This document shows, piece by piece, positions 16,971 to 27,289 of a stretch of 64,000 nt of DNA. Within the stretch, counting starts at the first letter, position 1. Every line of letters begins with the position of its first letter. The stretch lies in contig CAAGDX010000036.1 of NCBI GenBank assembly GCA_900768685.1, positions 12,705-76,704 on the forward strand, given 5' to 3'. A program made the translations under genes and the position numbers. A model generated the notes under the pieces. The model was not told the DNA's origin. It saw nothing but the letters and a program-made list of their open reading frames with translations, and made no database searches. This DNA comes from Bacteroidales bacterium. Its GTDB lineage: Bacteria > Bacteroidota > Bacteroidia > Bacteroidales > Muribaculaceae.

Positions 16971-18814
16971 TATTTAAGCACTGCTTTAGCAGCAACCTTA
17001 CGAGCATCACCGATGTTCCAAGTAGCCACGTGGTTCAGGCGAGAACCTGCACCCGTAGTAGCAGACTTGAGGCTCTTAGAAACAGTTGCACTCTTAGAAG
17101 CAGCAACTTCACCCGGTACAAGCTGAATTAAAGCTTGAGACTTAACGCTGTACCAATCATCGCCACCGAAGTTGATGAAAGGCTTCTTAACTGTAATCAT
17201 GCCTTCAGCAGCATCGTAAGTAGTGTTGAGACCTGCACCGATAATATCATCAGCACCGTAACCTGCAAAGTTTGAGTAGCAGTAGTCTGCTTCTGAGATA
17301 TATGCAGTACCATCTTCGAAGAAGTTGTTACCTGTGCACTGTGGTTCAATAATCACGAATTCAGGATCGCTGATATTAATGTCGATATCAAAATTGCCTG
17401 ATGCAAAATTGATTAAAGGACATGTTTCAGCTCCGTAAAGATTTACGAGACGTACAACACCCGGGTTAGAAGCGCTTGTCTGGTAAGTAGTTTCCCATAC
17501 ATAAGACATCGGGTCAAGACTTGCACCTGCGATAAGCCATCCGTCTGCGATGTATGCGGTACCTGCATCTTCCCAGTCGCTACCACCAAGTTCTACCTTA
17601 ACTGTGATGTAAGATAATTCTTGAGGTTCACCTGCACCGTAAGTTACAACTACAACGCTGTATGTGCCTGATTCTGAGATAGGCAATTTAACTTGACCTG
17701 ATTCAGAGATTTCTGCGTATTCAATTTCATCGTTGAGGATAGCTGCTGCAACTGCTTCTACGTCGTTTGTGAGAGCAGCTGCTACGCGTGCACTTTCTAC
17801 GTCTGCACCAAGCTGTACATCTGCAAGGATGTAGTCAAGGTTATCTGCACCTGCAAGGCGACCTACGTATGAAAGTTCTGCTGAGTAGTCTGTAAGAACT
17901 GCACCCGGGAGAGCTACAAAGAATTCACCGCTACTGTTTGTATAATAAAATCCATAATCTCCGATTGCAGCAAGCAATGATTGTGGAGTGGAGAATCTGA
18001 TAACTCCATTTTCAAATGTTCCATATACACCTTTTTCAGCAATTTCATCAGGTGTCATACCTTTTGACAAGTAATAATCTACGAATGATATAAACCATAT
18101 TTCGCCTTCACCTAAGTCAAAACCGGTGTGGAATTCACCAACGAAGTTAACACGTTCAGGGTCTGAACAGTCAAGTTCCAAATAGTGAGTTTGATTATCA
18201 TAAGTTCCATAATCGAAATTTGGGTAAGAAGGACCGTAAGGGTTAACTACACGATAAGAAGTAGGATTCTTTGCGTTTTGGAGAATTTCAACTTCGTACT
18301 GTACAGGGTCTAAACTGTAGAGCGATTCTGCAATAAGGTTATCATAGAAGATACCTTTACCTAATGATACCCAAGAAGATGCACGAACAAGGTTCACATT
18401 CAGTTCGTAAGGACCATAGTGTGAAGTGCGTGCGATATCAACACCGAGTTTGATTGTTACAGGGTATGCAACATCTTCTTCGATTGCTGCATTGTCGTAA
18501 GTGATAGTGTAAGTAGTAGTGAGAGCGTCACCTTCAAAGGTTACAGCCTCCGGAGCAGAGAAGATACCTGATGGGTCTTCCAGGATTACAGGCACTTCGC
18601 CCGGGTCATTTGTAGAAAGACGACCGATTGTAAGGGTGATTTCAGAAGCAGCATCTTCTGCAGGAATGCTGATTGTTTTTGCATTTGCATCGTACGCGAT
18701 ATAAACGCCTTCTTCACCGCCTTCAACGATATTGTGGTCATCACTACATGAGGTGAAAGCCGCACCTGTTGCAAGTGCGAATATCGCCAATATTGATGAT
18801 TTGAATAATTTCAT
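16970..18814 (-). CDS. surface lipoprotein of a SusCD operon, glycan/ligand-binding-like
   Basis: 614 residues with lipobox FTSC (Cys 23), so an outer-membrane lipoprotein. An N-terminal beta-rich domain (about 25-145) resembles bacterial Ig-like folds. Two related domains follow: one at about 155-310 (YEVEILQNAKNPTSYRVVNPYG) and one at about 420-570 (YVWETTYQTSASNPGVVRLVNLYG). This duplicated pattern is often seen in accessory surface lipoproteins encoded after SusD. Third gene of the operon, 97 nt after susD. The position suggests a SusE/F- or SGBP-like ligand-binding role; I cannot name the ligand. Confidence 0.8.
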   Translation of the reverse strand: MKLFKSSILAIFALATGAAFTSCSDDHNIVEGGEEGVYIAYDANAKTISIPAEDAASEITLTIGRLSTNDPGEVPVILEDPSGIFSAPEAVTFEGDALTTTYTITYDNAAIEEDVAYPVTIKLGVDIARTSHYGPYELNVNLVRASSWVSLGKGIFYDNLIAESLYSLDPVQYEVEILQNAKNPTSYRVVNPYGPSYPNFDYGTYDNQTHYLELDCSDPERVNFVGEFHTGFDLGEGEIWFISFVDYYLSKGMTPDEIAEKGVYGTFENGVIRFSTPQSLLAAIGDYGFYYTNSSGEFFVALPGAVLTDYSAELSYVGRLAGADNLDYILADVQLGADVESARVAAALTNDVEAVAAAILNDEIEYAEISESGQVKLPISESGTYSVVVVTYGAGEPQELSYITVKVELGGSDWEDAGTAYIADGWLIAGASLDPMSYVWETTYQTSASNPGVVRLVNLYGAETCPLINFASGNFDIDINISDPEFVIIEPQCTGNNFFEDGTAYISEADYCYSNFAGYGADDIIGAGLNTTYDAAEGMITVKKPFINFGGDDWYSVKSQALIQLVPGEVAASKSATVSKSLKSATTGAGSRLNHVATWNIGDARKVAAKAVLK

Positions 18815-18911
18815 AATTGTTAATGTTTTATCAGTTTGTAATTCTGAAAAAATATAAAAATGGAGAGAGGAGATAGAGTAATCTATGCGTTAAAGTTAGT
18901 TTCAGTCCTTA

Positions 18912-20540
18912 TTATTTTATAGGAAGAGGACGAGAAAGAGTTGGATTGTTCTGATTTTCGGAAATAAGCTTGTTAGCTGTGATTTCAGATTCCGGAATCG
19001 GGAAAATCCATGCAAGCTGGTCATTGTCCGGCTCAAGTTTATAAATAAATGCATCCGGATAACCTGCTTTTGTACGGTCAATACCCTTGTTAAGACGTTT
19101 TACGTCAAACCATGAAAGACCTTCGCCCCAGAATTCAATACGGCGTTTGTTCCAAACTACGTTCTGAATTTCTTCTGCTGTTGCTGCATTTGTAGAGAAG
19201 CTCGGGTTACGATATGTTTTCTCAAAGTTGGTGAGTACGTTGAGAGCTTCACCTGTATTGCCGCTCATTGCAAGACCTTCAGCAAGGATGTAATACATTT
19301 CCTCAATACGCATAAGTGGAATATCTGATGCATTTTTGCTTGTTCCAAGAACGCTCTGATATGAATCGAACTTAACGTTTGTGAAAGGAAGAAGACCTAC
19401 CTTGGTATCTTTGATAGAACCTGCACCAAATGAATAGAGGTATTCAAGTTGAGCATCTGTTACGTTTGGTGATGTGTAGTTTTCATCAAGCCACCATCCT
19501 TTACGTACGTCTGATGCAGGAATAACTGCAAATACGTCCTGTGCAAGTGTACGCCATGCACCTACTGTTACGTAGCCGTAAGCAAAAGAGCACATGTGTG
19601 AAGGGAAGTTTACGATACCTGAGGTTACTACACGGTCTGTTTCTGCAATTGCAACACCCCACATCCATGCGTGGTCAAAGCCGTTGAAGCCCGGTTTGCT
19701 TACTTCTGCTATTGTAAGAGGAGTACAGCTTGATACTTCAATTGCTTTGCGTGCATCTTCTGCAGCTTTTGCGTATTCGTGCATTGTGAGGTAAACACGT
19801 GCACGGAGACCGTAAAGTGCGTCAAGGTTCAGCATACGGCGACCTTTAACGTCAAGGAGTTTTTCAACAGATATGCCTGAAGCTGAGCAACTTTCAATAG
19901 CTACGTTCAAGTCGGCGATAATCTGGTCATATACTTCTTGAACTGTGTTACGTGCACAACCTTCTGATGCAGCTTGTGTCTGGTTTTCTTCTGTGATTAC
20001 AGGCACACATGGCTTATTTTGGTTGCCGTAGTATGTGCGACCGAAAGACTGAGCAAGTACCCAGTAGTCAAATGCACGGAAACCAAGTGCCTGTGCACGG
20101 TACATCATAAGTTCCGGATTATCTGTATCTGCAGGGATTGATTGGAGCACTGTATTTGCAGAGTTGATTTGTTTGTACATATTGTACCAAATCATTGCAG
20201 AAGCATCACCTGTTTTGTTGAAATCTGCGTATGCCTGATAAGAGTTAAACCAGTTGTAACTTACGTTACGTGAAGGCATATCCTGTGTCAAATGGTCAAA
20301 AAGAAGCATAAGACCCGGATAACCAAAGTCATCGTGACCTCCTGTAACTCCCATATATACGCTTGAGTTTGCTGAAATACCGGTTACACCTGCGAGTGCG
20401 AGTTCCGGCTTAGCTTCAAGAGTATTAGCTTTCTGGTCTGCTGTAGCGAGACCACCTTCGTACTCGGTGTCAAGTTCGTTACAACCTACGAGTGCAACAC
20501 TCATCAAAGCCGTAGCTAATATTTTATTTATATTTTTCAT
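18912..20540 (-). CDS. SusD/RagB family nutrient-binding lipoprotein
   Basis: 542-residue outer-membrane lipoprotein that forms the lid of a SusC transporter. Lipobox LVGC (Cys 20 from this start); an in-frame ATG three codons upstream (20549) is equally possible. SusD features are helical TPR-like segments (YRAQALGFRAFDYWVLAQSFG, LYGLRARVYLTMHEYAKAAEDARKAIE), MRIEEMYYILAEGLAMSG, and the C-terminal RRIEFWGEGLSWFDVKRLNKG plus IFPIPESEI. It is 37 nt after susC. Substrate class is not visible. Confidence 0.95.
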   Translation of the reverse strand: MKNINKILATALMSVALVGCNELDTEYEGGLATADQKANTLEAKPELALAGVTGISANSSVYMGVTGGHDDFGYPGLMLLFDHLTQDMPSRNVSYNWFNSYQAYADFNKTGDASAMIWYNMYKQINSANTVLQSIPADTDNPELMMYRAQALGFRAFDYWVLAQSFGRTYYGNQNKPCVPVITEENQTQAASEGCARNTVQEVYDQIIADLNVAIESCSASGISVEKLLDVKGRRMLNLDALYGLRARVYLTMHEYAKAAEDARKAIEVSSCTPLTIAEVSKPGFNGFDHAWMWGVAIAETDRVVTSGIVNFPSHMCSFAYGYVTVGAWRTLAQDVFAVIPASDVRKGWWLDENYTSPNVTDAQLEYLYSFGAGSIKDTKVGLLPFTNVKFDSYQSVLGTSKNASDIPLMRIEEMYYILAEGLAMSGNTGEALNVLTNFEKTYRNPSFSTNAATAEEIQNVVWNKRRIEFWGEGLSWFDVKRLNKGIDRTKAGYPDAFIYKLEPDNDQLAWIFPIPESEITANKLISENQNNPTLSRPLPIK

Positions 20541-20577
20541 CTTTGTCATTCTTTTAATTGAGTTTTACAATACCTGA

Positions 20578-23500
20578 TTAGAATGAAACTTTAATACCAC
20601 CGGAGATTGAACGAAGTCCGCTATAGTTGGTGTTATCAGATGTTACATAACCCTGACGTGGGTCAAGACCTTTACGTTTTGCCCAGAGTGCTACGTTTTC
20701 TGCTGCACCATACACGCGTAATTCACCAAGACCGAACTTCTTAACGAGTTTTGCCGGGAATGTGTAACCGATAGTGATATTGTTAAGTGCGAGATAGTCG
20801 CTCTTAATCAAGAATCTGTCTGACGAAGAAGTAGAGTACTTGTACTGTGCTTCTGCCATAAGAGCAGGAACGTCTGTATCAGTATTTTCCGGAGTCCAAG
20901 ATTTCAAGATATCTTCGTGCCATGCTCTACCCATGCTACCTGATGCACCGCCCCACATGTAGCGAGCGTATGAGTTGTCGTAAATTTTACCACCGAGCTG
21001 ATATGAGAATGTTGCACCAAAGTCAACTCCGTATGCCTGGAGGTTAAATCCGAAACCACCATACACCTTAGGCATAATGTTGCCTGTTGCAGTGCGGTTT
21101 GTATCGTATGCTTCAACGTAGTCTTTAGTATCGTAGTATTCGTATTCTTCTACAGGATCCGGTGCTGTCAAACCTGCTGCGATAGCAGCATCGATTTCAT
21201 CCTGGTTTGCGATGATTGTTTTCTTTGCAGTGTAAAGAGCATAACCTGTTTCAGGATCAACACCTGCGTAGTGTGGCAAGTAGAGCTGATACATGGATTG
21301 TCCTTCTTTGAAGTAACGTGAACCTGTAATCCATTCGCCTTTCTGGTTGAGGATAGATGGTTCAAGCTTGAGAACTTTGTTTGAAGGGAATGTAGCGTTG
21401 ACGTTGATGTCAAGAGTTACGTCTTTTGTGTTAATTGGAGTGATGTTAAGTTCTACTTCAACACCGTTGTTACGCATAGAACCAACGTTCATTGGGATTG
21501 AAGAATAACCGTTTGATGGAGCAACAGGGACATTGAAGAGCATGTCGTCTGTCTGGCGGTTGTAGAATTCTACAGTACCGCTGAGGAGTGATTTCCAGAA
21601 ACTGAAGTCAAAACCGATGTTGAATGAATTTGACTTTTCCCATGTGATGTCTTTGTTACCCTTGAATGCAAGAGTACCATCGGACCATACGCCTTCTGAA
21701 CCTGAAAGTTTGTATTGGTCTTGGTATGCAAACCAGTAGTATGTTGAGCTACCGATACGGTCGTTACCGTTCTGACCGAAAGATGCTTTGAACTTCAACA
21801 TGTCAACTGCACTTGCTTCTTTCATGAAGTTTTCTTTTGCGATATCCCAACCAAGTGATGCAGACCAGAAGTTACCCCAACGTTTATCCGGGTGGAAACG
21901 TGAAGATGCATCACGACGATATGAGAGCATTGCAAAGTATTTGCCGTCGAAGTTGTATTTAAGACGACCGATGAAACCGCGGTGGCTGAGTGTGTAGCCT
22001 GCACCGCCTACGTTAAAGTTATCGATAGTGTTATCTACGAAGTGTACATCAGGGTTGTACATATTCTGACCGTATGCAGAAATGTATTCAATTCTGTATT
22101 CATCGCTTTCATAACCTGCCATGATGTCGAAGTTATTGCTGCCGAATGATTTTGAATAGTTTGCAATTGCCTGAATGTCAAGGTTGCGATAGTAGTCTGC
22201 TTCCTGTGAAACTTCACCCTTATAATTTGCAGACTGTCCGTACATACCGTTTGTTACGTAAGTGCCGCGAACGTGTTCTACACGGTAACCTACAGTACCT
22301 GTAACGTAGAGGTCTTGGATAGGATTGATTGTTGCGTATGCCTTAGAGTCGATGATGTCTGATTTGTATGACTCTGTATTATAGAGGAGGTCACCTGCAG
22401 GGTTAGCCAAACTCATATAAGTACGAACATTGTTTGTTGTTACACCATCACCATAGTCATATATCTTGTTGCCTGTGCGAGCGTCACGCATGATTGTGCC
22501 GTCGGCAGAACGTACATACATCGGATATATAGGTGCCATACCGTATGCTACACCGAAGAGGTTGCCTGATGAGCCTGAATTGTCGGAATTCTGGTCGCTT
22601 GGGTAACCTGAGTCTTGGTAAACATAGCTTACGTTAGTACCGATTTTGAGCCATTTCTTAGCCTGATAGTCAACAGCTGAACGAGCTGAGAAACGTTTGA
22701 AGTGTGAACCGTAGATAAGACCTTCATCACCGAGGTAACCTGCTGAGAGATAGTACTGGAGACGGTCTGTACCACCGTTTACACTAAAGTTATATTCCTG
22801 ACGCATACCGTTGATGAGTGATTCTTTTACCCAGTCATCAGCAATGTAATAATACTGACCATCTGAGTAACCCGGAGTTGCGTTCGGGTTGAATTTACCA
22901 TTGTCACCTACGAAATATTGACCTTCAGGAACAGACCATGTCTGATAACCGAGAGCATTCCAGAGATTGCTGTTTGCATACTGGTGTGCTGCTTTGCTAT
23001 CCAAGCCGTAATAGTTCAAACCGGCATTTTTGTAAGACTTGTAAACTTGTTCCATGTAAGTCTTCTGGTTTGTGACAAGGTCGTACATCGGAATGGCACG
23101 TGAGTTTGAACCCCAGCGAGCATCAAATGTTACCTTTGCTTCACCTGCTTTACCTTTCTTTGTTGTGATAAGGATGACACCGTTTGCACCACGTGCACCG
23201 TAAAGAGCTGTGGAAGCAGCATCCTTAAGGATTGTCATAGATTCGATGTCCTGAGTGTTGATTGATGCGATATCACCATCGTATGGCATACCGTCAACAA
23301 CGTAGAGAGGTGTTGATACAGCGTTGATTGAACCTACACCACGGATGCGGATTGTTGGTGCTGTACCCGGCTGACCGTTAGAGCTTTGTACCTGCACACC
23401 TGATACCTTACCGGTAAGTGCCTGTGTTGCAGTAGATACAAGAGCGTCTTCAAGTTGGTCTGCCTTTACTACGGATGCAGAACCTGTGTATTCAGATTTC

Positions 23501-23835
23501 TTTGCGTGTCCGTAAGCAACAACCATGACTTCGTCAAGCACCGTTGTCTCTTTAAGATTAACAATAATTTCACCTGATGTAATTGCTACTTCCTGTGCTT
23601 CATAGCCTACGTATGTCACGCGAAGTTTTGAAGCGGAAGCAGGTACAGACAACACGAATTTACCGTCTATGTCTGTATGTACACCTACATTGGTTCCTAC
23701 AGCAAGTACGGCAGCTCCCGTAAGAGGCTCGTTGTCACTTGCAGATAAGACAGTACCTGACACGGTGCGATTCTGTGCAAGCGCGCATATCACAGCCATC
23801 ATTACTGCCAAAAGTGATAGAAACAGCTTTTTCAT
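20578..23835 (-). CDS. SusC/RagA family TonB-dependent transporter
   Basis: 1085-residue outer-membrane beta-barrel importer powered by TonB. Signal peptide (residues 1-21, ending CALAQ), a carboxypeptidase-regulatory-like beta-sandwich (about 22-105), the DEVMVVAYG linker typical of SusC, plug domain (about 120-230, containing LYVVDGMPYDG and ILKDAASTALYGARGANGVI), then the barrel ending in LRSISGGIKVSF with terminal Phe. First gene of susC-susD-lipoprotein. No anti-sigma/ECF or hybrid regulator and no glycosidase or sulfatase is adjacent. Confidence 0.97.
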   Translation of the reverse strand: MKKLFLSLLAVMMAVICALAQNRTVSGTVLSASDNEPLTGAAVLAVGTNVGVHTDIDGKFVLSVPASASKLRVTYVGYEAQEVAITSGEIIVNLKETTVLDEVMVVAYGHAKKSEYTGSASVVKADQLEDALVSTATQALTGKVSGVQVQSSNGQPGTAPTIRIRGVGSINAVSTPLYVVDGMPYDGDIASINTQDIESMTILKDAASTALYGARGANGVILITTKKGKAGEAKVTFDARWGSNSRAIPMYDLVTNQKTYMEQVYKSYKNAGLNYYGLDSKAAHQYANSNLWNALGYQTWSVPEGQYFVGDNGKFNPNATPGYSDGQYYYIADDWVKESLINGMRQEYNFSVNGGTDRLQYYLSAGYLGDEGLIYGSHFKRFSARSAVDYQAKKWLKIGTNVSYVYQDSGYPSDQNSDNSGSSGNLFGVAYGMAPIYPMYVRSADGTIMRDARTGNKIYDYGDGVTTNNVRTYMSLANPAGDLLYNTESYKSDIIDSKAYATINPIQDLYVTGTVGYRVEHVRGTYVTNGMYGQSANYKGEVSQEADYYRNLDIQAIANYSKSFGSNNFDIMAGYESDEYRIEYISAYGQNMYNPDVHFVDNTIDNFNVGGAGYTLSHRGFIGRLKYNFDGKYFAMLSYRRDASSRFHPDKRWGNFWSASLGWDIAKENFMKEASAVDMLKFKASFGQNGNDRIGSSTYYWFAYQDQYKLSGSEGVWSDGTLAFKGNKDITWEKSNSFNIGFDFSFWKSLLSGTVEFYNRQTDDMLFNVPVAPSNGYSSIPMNVGSMRNNGVEVELNITPINTKDVTLDINVNATFPSNKVLKLEPSILNQKGEWITGSRYFKEGQSMYQLYLPHYAGVDPETGYALYTAKKTIIANQDEIDAAIAAGLTAPDPVEEYEYYDTKDYVEAYDTNRTATGNIMPKVYGGFGFNLQAYGVDFGATFSYQLGGKIYDNSYARYMWGGASGSMGRAWHEDILKSWTPENTDTDVPALMAEAQYKYSTSSSDRFLIKSDYLALNNITIGYTFPAKLVKKFGLGELRVYGAAENVALWAKRKGLDPRQGYVTSDNTNYSGLRSISGGIKVSF

Positions 23836-23934
23836 ACTAAAAATTTAGACATTAATTAATAAATAAAATTCTAATTCATTGATTAACAGCACGATATATC
23901 TGTAAACACACATTTATGGCTTACAAACATTTTG

Positions 23935-23942
23935 CAAATATA
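23935..23942 (-). promoter_or_regulatory. susC operon -7 element (TATATTTG)
   Basis: Minus-strand TATATTTG about 100 nt before the susC start in a very A/T-rich region. No exact -33 partner is visible. The stretch from here to 24120 is A/T-rich with no coding signal. Confidence 0.55.
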
Positions 23943-24149
23943 ATCAAAATATTTATTTCTGTAATATTTTTCAACAAAAAAATTTAGATTTTAACATATC
24001 AAAAAATAATGTTTTTTAACATAGTTATAAAAAACATTTCTTTAAATCCCTGAATCAAAATCACTTACACTACTTACAATTTTTAACCAAATTTTTCACT
24101 TTTCCACAATTATTTCCAAACCTTAAAGTTCAGCCAAAAAATCAGGGGG

Positions 24150-24192
24150 AATTAGTCCTATTAGTCTAATTAGTCCTATTAGTCCTAATTCC
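24150..24192. repeat. 10-bp ladder before cluster B
   Basis: Four units of the TTAGTCCTAT/TTAGTCTAAT repeat directly precede hairpin cluster B, as in clusters A and C. Confidence 0.85.
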
Positions 24193-24790
24193 ACCTCGAC
24201 GTCAGCCGAGTGCTCCGAGTTCTCCGAGCACTCAGATTGCTCCTGCCACGCAAAACCGCAATTCCACCACCTGTAATGCCGCAGCATCCGAAATGAACCT
24301 GGGTGAAAACCGGGATAACGCTTGCCTGTAGTGCCGTGGCATGCCACGGCATCCCAAGTAAACCTGCGGAGTGAACCGGAAGCCCTGGAGGGGCGTGGTT
24401 GTGATGGCAGATTTGTGAAGAGAACCTGCGGAGTGAACCGGGACAAGTGCCGTTTCGGAGATACGGCACTTGTAAGCAGTCCTGGAGGGACTGCAATTGT
24501 GGTAAACGCCGGGTTCAGCCTCGGAGAGGCTTAACCCGGTGATGTTCGGCCAAATAGGCTATACGAGCCTTGGAGAGGCTCTGTTGTGATAATAAACTTA
24601 CAAGCAAATCTGTTACCACAACCGAACCCCTCCAGGGTTCGATATGTGGGAGAGTTTCTATATCCCTACGTTAAGCCTCTCCGAGGCTGAACGTAGGGTT
24701 TACCACAATTGGAGCCTCACCGAGGCTCCCCATCATCAGCGTGTCTCCGACACACTGATGATGCCGGTTCACTCTACCAAGTTTGCTACA
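24193..24790. repeat. hairpin cluster B (GGA-loop repeat family)
   Basis: About 600 bp of the same non-coding family, left part in the orientation of cluster A. It contains the CGACGTCAGCCGAGTGCTCCGAG-type module near 24198, a TGCCGTGGCA/TGCCACGGCA palindrome (24331-24352) where cluster A has TGCCGCGGCA, CGTTTCGGAGATACG near 24450, GCAGTCC-TGGAG-GGACTGC near 24477, AGCCTCGGAGAGGCT near 24517, and inverted copies further right (GAACCCCTCCAGGGTTC near 24625, GTGTCTCCGACAC near 24742). There is no supported gene. Confidence 0.85.
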
Positions 24791-24843
24791 ACCTACAGGT
24801 GTGGCGGAGCAAACATGGATATTTGTTAAAAAAAACAAACACT

Positions 24844-24876
24844 ATTGCTTTACCCCTCACAGCAAAACTAACTTTG
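24844..24876 (+). promoter_or_regulatory. promoter of the phage-type gene pair
   Basis: ATTG (24844-24847), 21 nt, TAACTTTG (24869-24876): a host-type promoter giving a leader of about 42 nt before 24923. Confidence 0.6.
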
Positions 24877-24922
24877 CAAACAAAAAAATAACCTTTATCA
24901 AAACACACATTATTATATTATT

Positions 24923-27289
24923 ATGAAAAATCCAAATTACCCATGCTCCGGCGACACCTACAGCCAAAACCTCAAACACAACACTAAAAACGGCAAAGAC
25001 TGCCTCGTACCTACACCTAATCCCACTAAAATCAGCAACCTCGACCTCAAACTCCTACTCGACACCGATATCCAAGGCGAAAAAACACAACTTTTTGCCC
25101 GTAACCTCACCCTCTACATCGCCACGCCCGAAAAAGAACCAGCAAAAGTGGCTGAAACCCTGTCAACACCTCTCTCTGCCGCCAAAATCAGCGATAACAC
25201 TCTCCTCATCGCCACAGATACGGAGTACGTCAAAATTACTCGCTCCGGCGACACTTGGGTGAAAATAGAGGAAAACGAATACCCTGCCGTAAGAATCTTC
25301 TCACCCGACACCTTCTATACCCTCAGTGCCGGCGTTGCCAAACGCAAACTCACGGAAAGCGACGCCGACTCCTCTATCTGGCTCGGCTTCCAAGACCTTA
25401 AAAATCTGAAAAACGACATCAAAAACGCTTATTCGGAAATACTCGAATCTGCACGTGGCAGCGAACGACTCGTACAACCCGTTCTCGCTCGCTACAAACT
25501 TTTTGACTGCAATGACGCTCTCCTTTTTGTATCCTGCCCAGTGCTACTCACATCTCCTGCAGAACCATTCCAACTCATGGAAACACAAACAGTACCTCTC
25601 ACAGACAGCAATACCGTTCGCAGTGCTTTCACCCTGGAAGCCGCTGCGTACAAACCCAAAATCGCCGCGGGCAGTCACAACCCTCGCACGGATGTGGCTT
25701 ATATGACTATTGAAATGACTCCGCAGATAGACCCGGTGAATTTCAGTTTCTCACCCGCAAGTTACTTCAGCAACACCGCTTCCGGCACTTTCCTCTCCTT
25801 TAATTTGCCCGGAATCACCTCTAATTTCAATTCTGCAAGACTGATTGCAGAATGCCTGGAAAACAAGGAAAACGAGTTTTACACCGTCATGAGGATTGAA
25901 CGACCTTTTGCGGAAGGGTATGCATTCTCTCGTGATGTTGATTCCTGCTACGGCATTCACTCAGACATCAATGCACTCCCGGAAAGCGATTTCGCACTAC
26001 CTCACACCTTCACCGCTCGTCACCTCTGCGTGGGCGGCACCACACTCCTCCACGCCGATATCACCCGAAAAAGATTCAAAGGCTATAATATAATAATGTG
26101 TAGTCACGCCACCGGTTCTTCCACCTGGGACTACGCTGCTTCCGTCACTTTCCGCGACGGAAACGAGTCTGCCGTGTGCTACTTTGAAGGCGATACCGAT
26201 AATCCTCTCAACATCAGTCCTTTGCTCACTTATCCTTCTGAAGACGCAGTGCAAATGACAGTCTATCTGCGTAGCGGAAGTAGCATCTATCGTCGCACCT
26301 TCCCCCTCACACCCTGCAAACACGCCAAAATGGCATATTACATCGAGCCGGGAGCAAAAAACATCACCTTTGGCGGCTATGAATCAGACACTTTCCTCAT
26401 TCCGCACGAAAACAGCATCAATAAAAGGTATCCCGGTACGGCTATCAGCACCAAAATCTCCGCTCCTCTGAACCCAATATCCGTAAACGAACTGACAAAC
26501 AGCGAAATAACTCATATTCATGTGGCTATCGGCGGGCAAAACGGCTGGGAGCAAACCAGAAACCGCTTTTACGTCTTTACTCGCAACAAAATAAATGCCG
26601 CCATTTATAATCTCAGTCATATCATGCTGAATGTCAGCACAATACAGCGTAGCGGCATAATAGACGGCGAAAAAGCCGTAGGCGTGCCGGGCGAGGGACT
26701 GTATTATATCCACGAGGGCTATCTGCTGAAAGTACGCGGCGTGGGCACGGAAAGAATTGTGGAAACAAAAGCGGACAGACTTTGCTACGACCCTGTTCAC
26801 CACGAACTATGGCTTTGTGGCGATGAAACGTGGGTTATGGACTTAAACACAAACGAATACTACGTTCGTAAAACGGACTGCGACATAAGTCACTGCTCCG
26901 GCTACTTTATCTCCGATGAATCAGGCACTTACGACATATCACAAGAGGACTCCGCACCGGTTGATATAAAGTACCGCATCCGCATTGCCACAAAAGATGC
27001 CGCACGCAGCCGACTGGACACCAAAAAGAAGAGAATACGCATTTGCCGCAGTTTCCTCGCAGACATTGCCGCCTCCTCCGTAAAGTCGCTCAAAATCACC
27101 ATACAAGGCGACTTCGGTGCAGGCTACGAATATTCGCCGCCGCTCTACATCTTCACCTTCGACGGCGAAATAAATTGCCCTATCCTCCTCCACGTTCCCG
27201 CCTCTCTTTACGAAGGCTATTACATCACCGTCAGCGGAACCGTCTCACACGATTTCGAACTCCGCGACATACAATTAAAATTCACATAA
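24923..27289 (+). CDS. large beta-rich protein coupled to a terminase gene, possible phage tail/stabilisation-like protein
   Basis: 788 residues, no signal peptide and no membrane segment. I do not recognise the N-terminal half. The C-terminal half (about 490-680) has IGGQNGWEQTRNRFYVFTRNKINAAIYN and LCYDPVHHELWLCGDETWVMDLNTNEYYV, a pattern of repeated short beta blades that recalls phage portal-proximal or tail stabilisation proteins; this is a weak resemblance, not an identification. The stop overlaps the terminase start (TAATG), so the products are probably made together. Reading frame is intact and codon use looks like the neighbours, arguing against a decaying prophage. Confidence 0.7.
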   Translation: MKNPNYPCSGDTYSQNLKHNTKNGKDCLVPTPNPTKISNLDLKLLLDTDIQGEKTQLFARNLTLYIATPEKEPAKVAETLSTPLSAAKISDNTLLIATDTEYVKITRSGDTWVKIEENEYPAVRIFSPDTFYTLSAGVAKRKLTESDADSSIWLGFQDLKNLKNDIKNAYSEILESARGSERLVQPVLARYKLFDCNDALLFVSCPVLLTSPAEPFQLMETQTVPLTDSNTVRSAFTLEAAAYKPKIAAGSHNPRTDVAYMTIEMTPQIDPVNFSFSPASYFSNTASGTFLSFNLPGITSNFNSARLIAECLENKENEFYTVMRIERPFAEGYAFSRDVDSCYGIHSDINALPESDFALPHTFTARHLCVGGTTLLHADITRKRFKGYNIIMCSHATGSSTWDYAASVTFRDGNESAVCYFEGDTDNPLNISPLLTYPSEDAVQMTVYLRSGSSIYRRTFPLTPCKHAKMAYYIEPGAKNITFGGYESDTFLIPHENSINKRYPGTAISTKISAPLNPISVNELTNSEITHIHVAIGGQNGWEQTRNRFYVFTRNKINAAIYNLSHIMLNVSTIQRSGIIDGEKAVGVPGEGLYYIHEGYLLKVRGVGTERIVETKADRLCYDPVHHELWLCGDETWVMDLNTNEYYVRKTDCDISHCSGYFISDESGTYDISQEDSAPVDIKYRIRIATKDAARSRLDTKKKRIRICRSFLADIAASSVKSLKITIQGDFGAGYEYSPPLYIFTFDGEINCPILLHVPASLYEGYYITVSGTVSHDFELRDIQLKFT

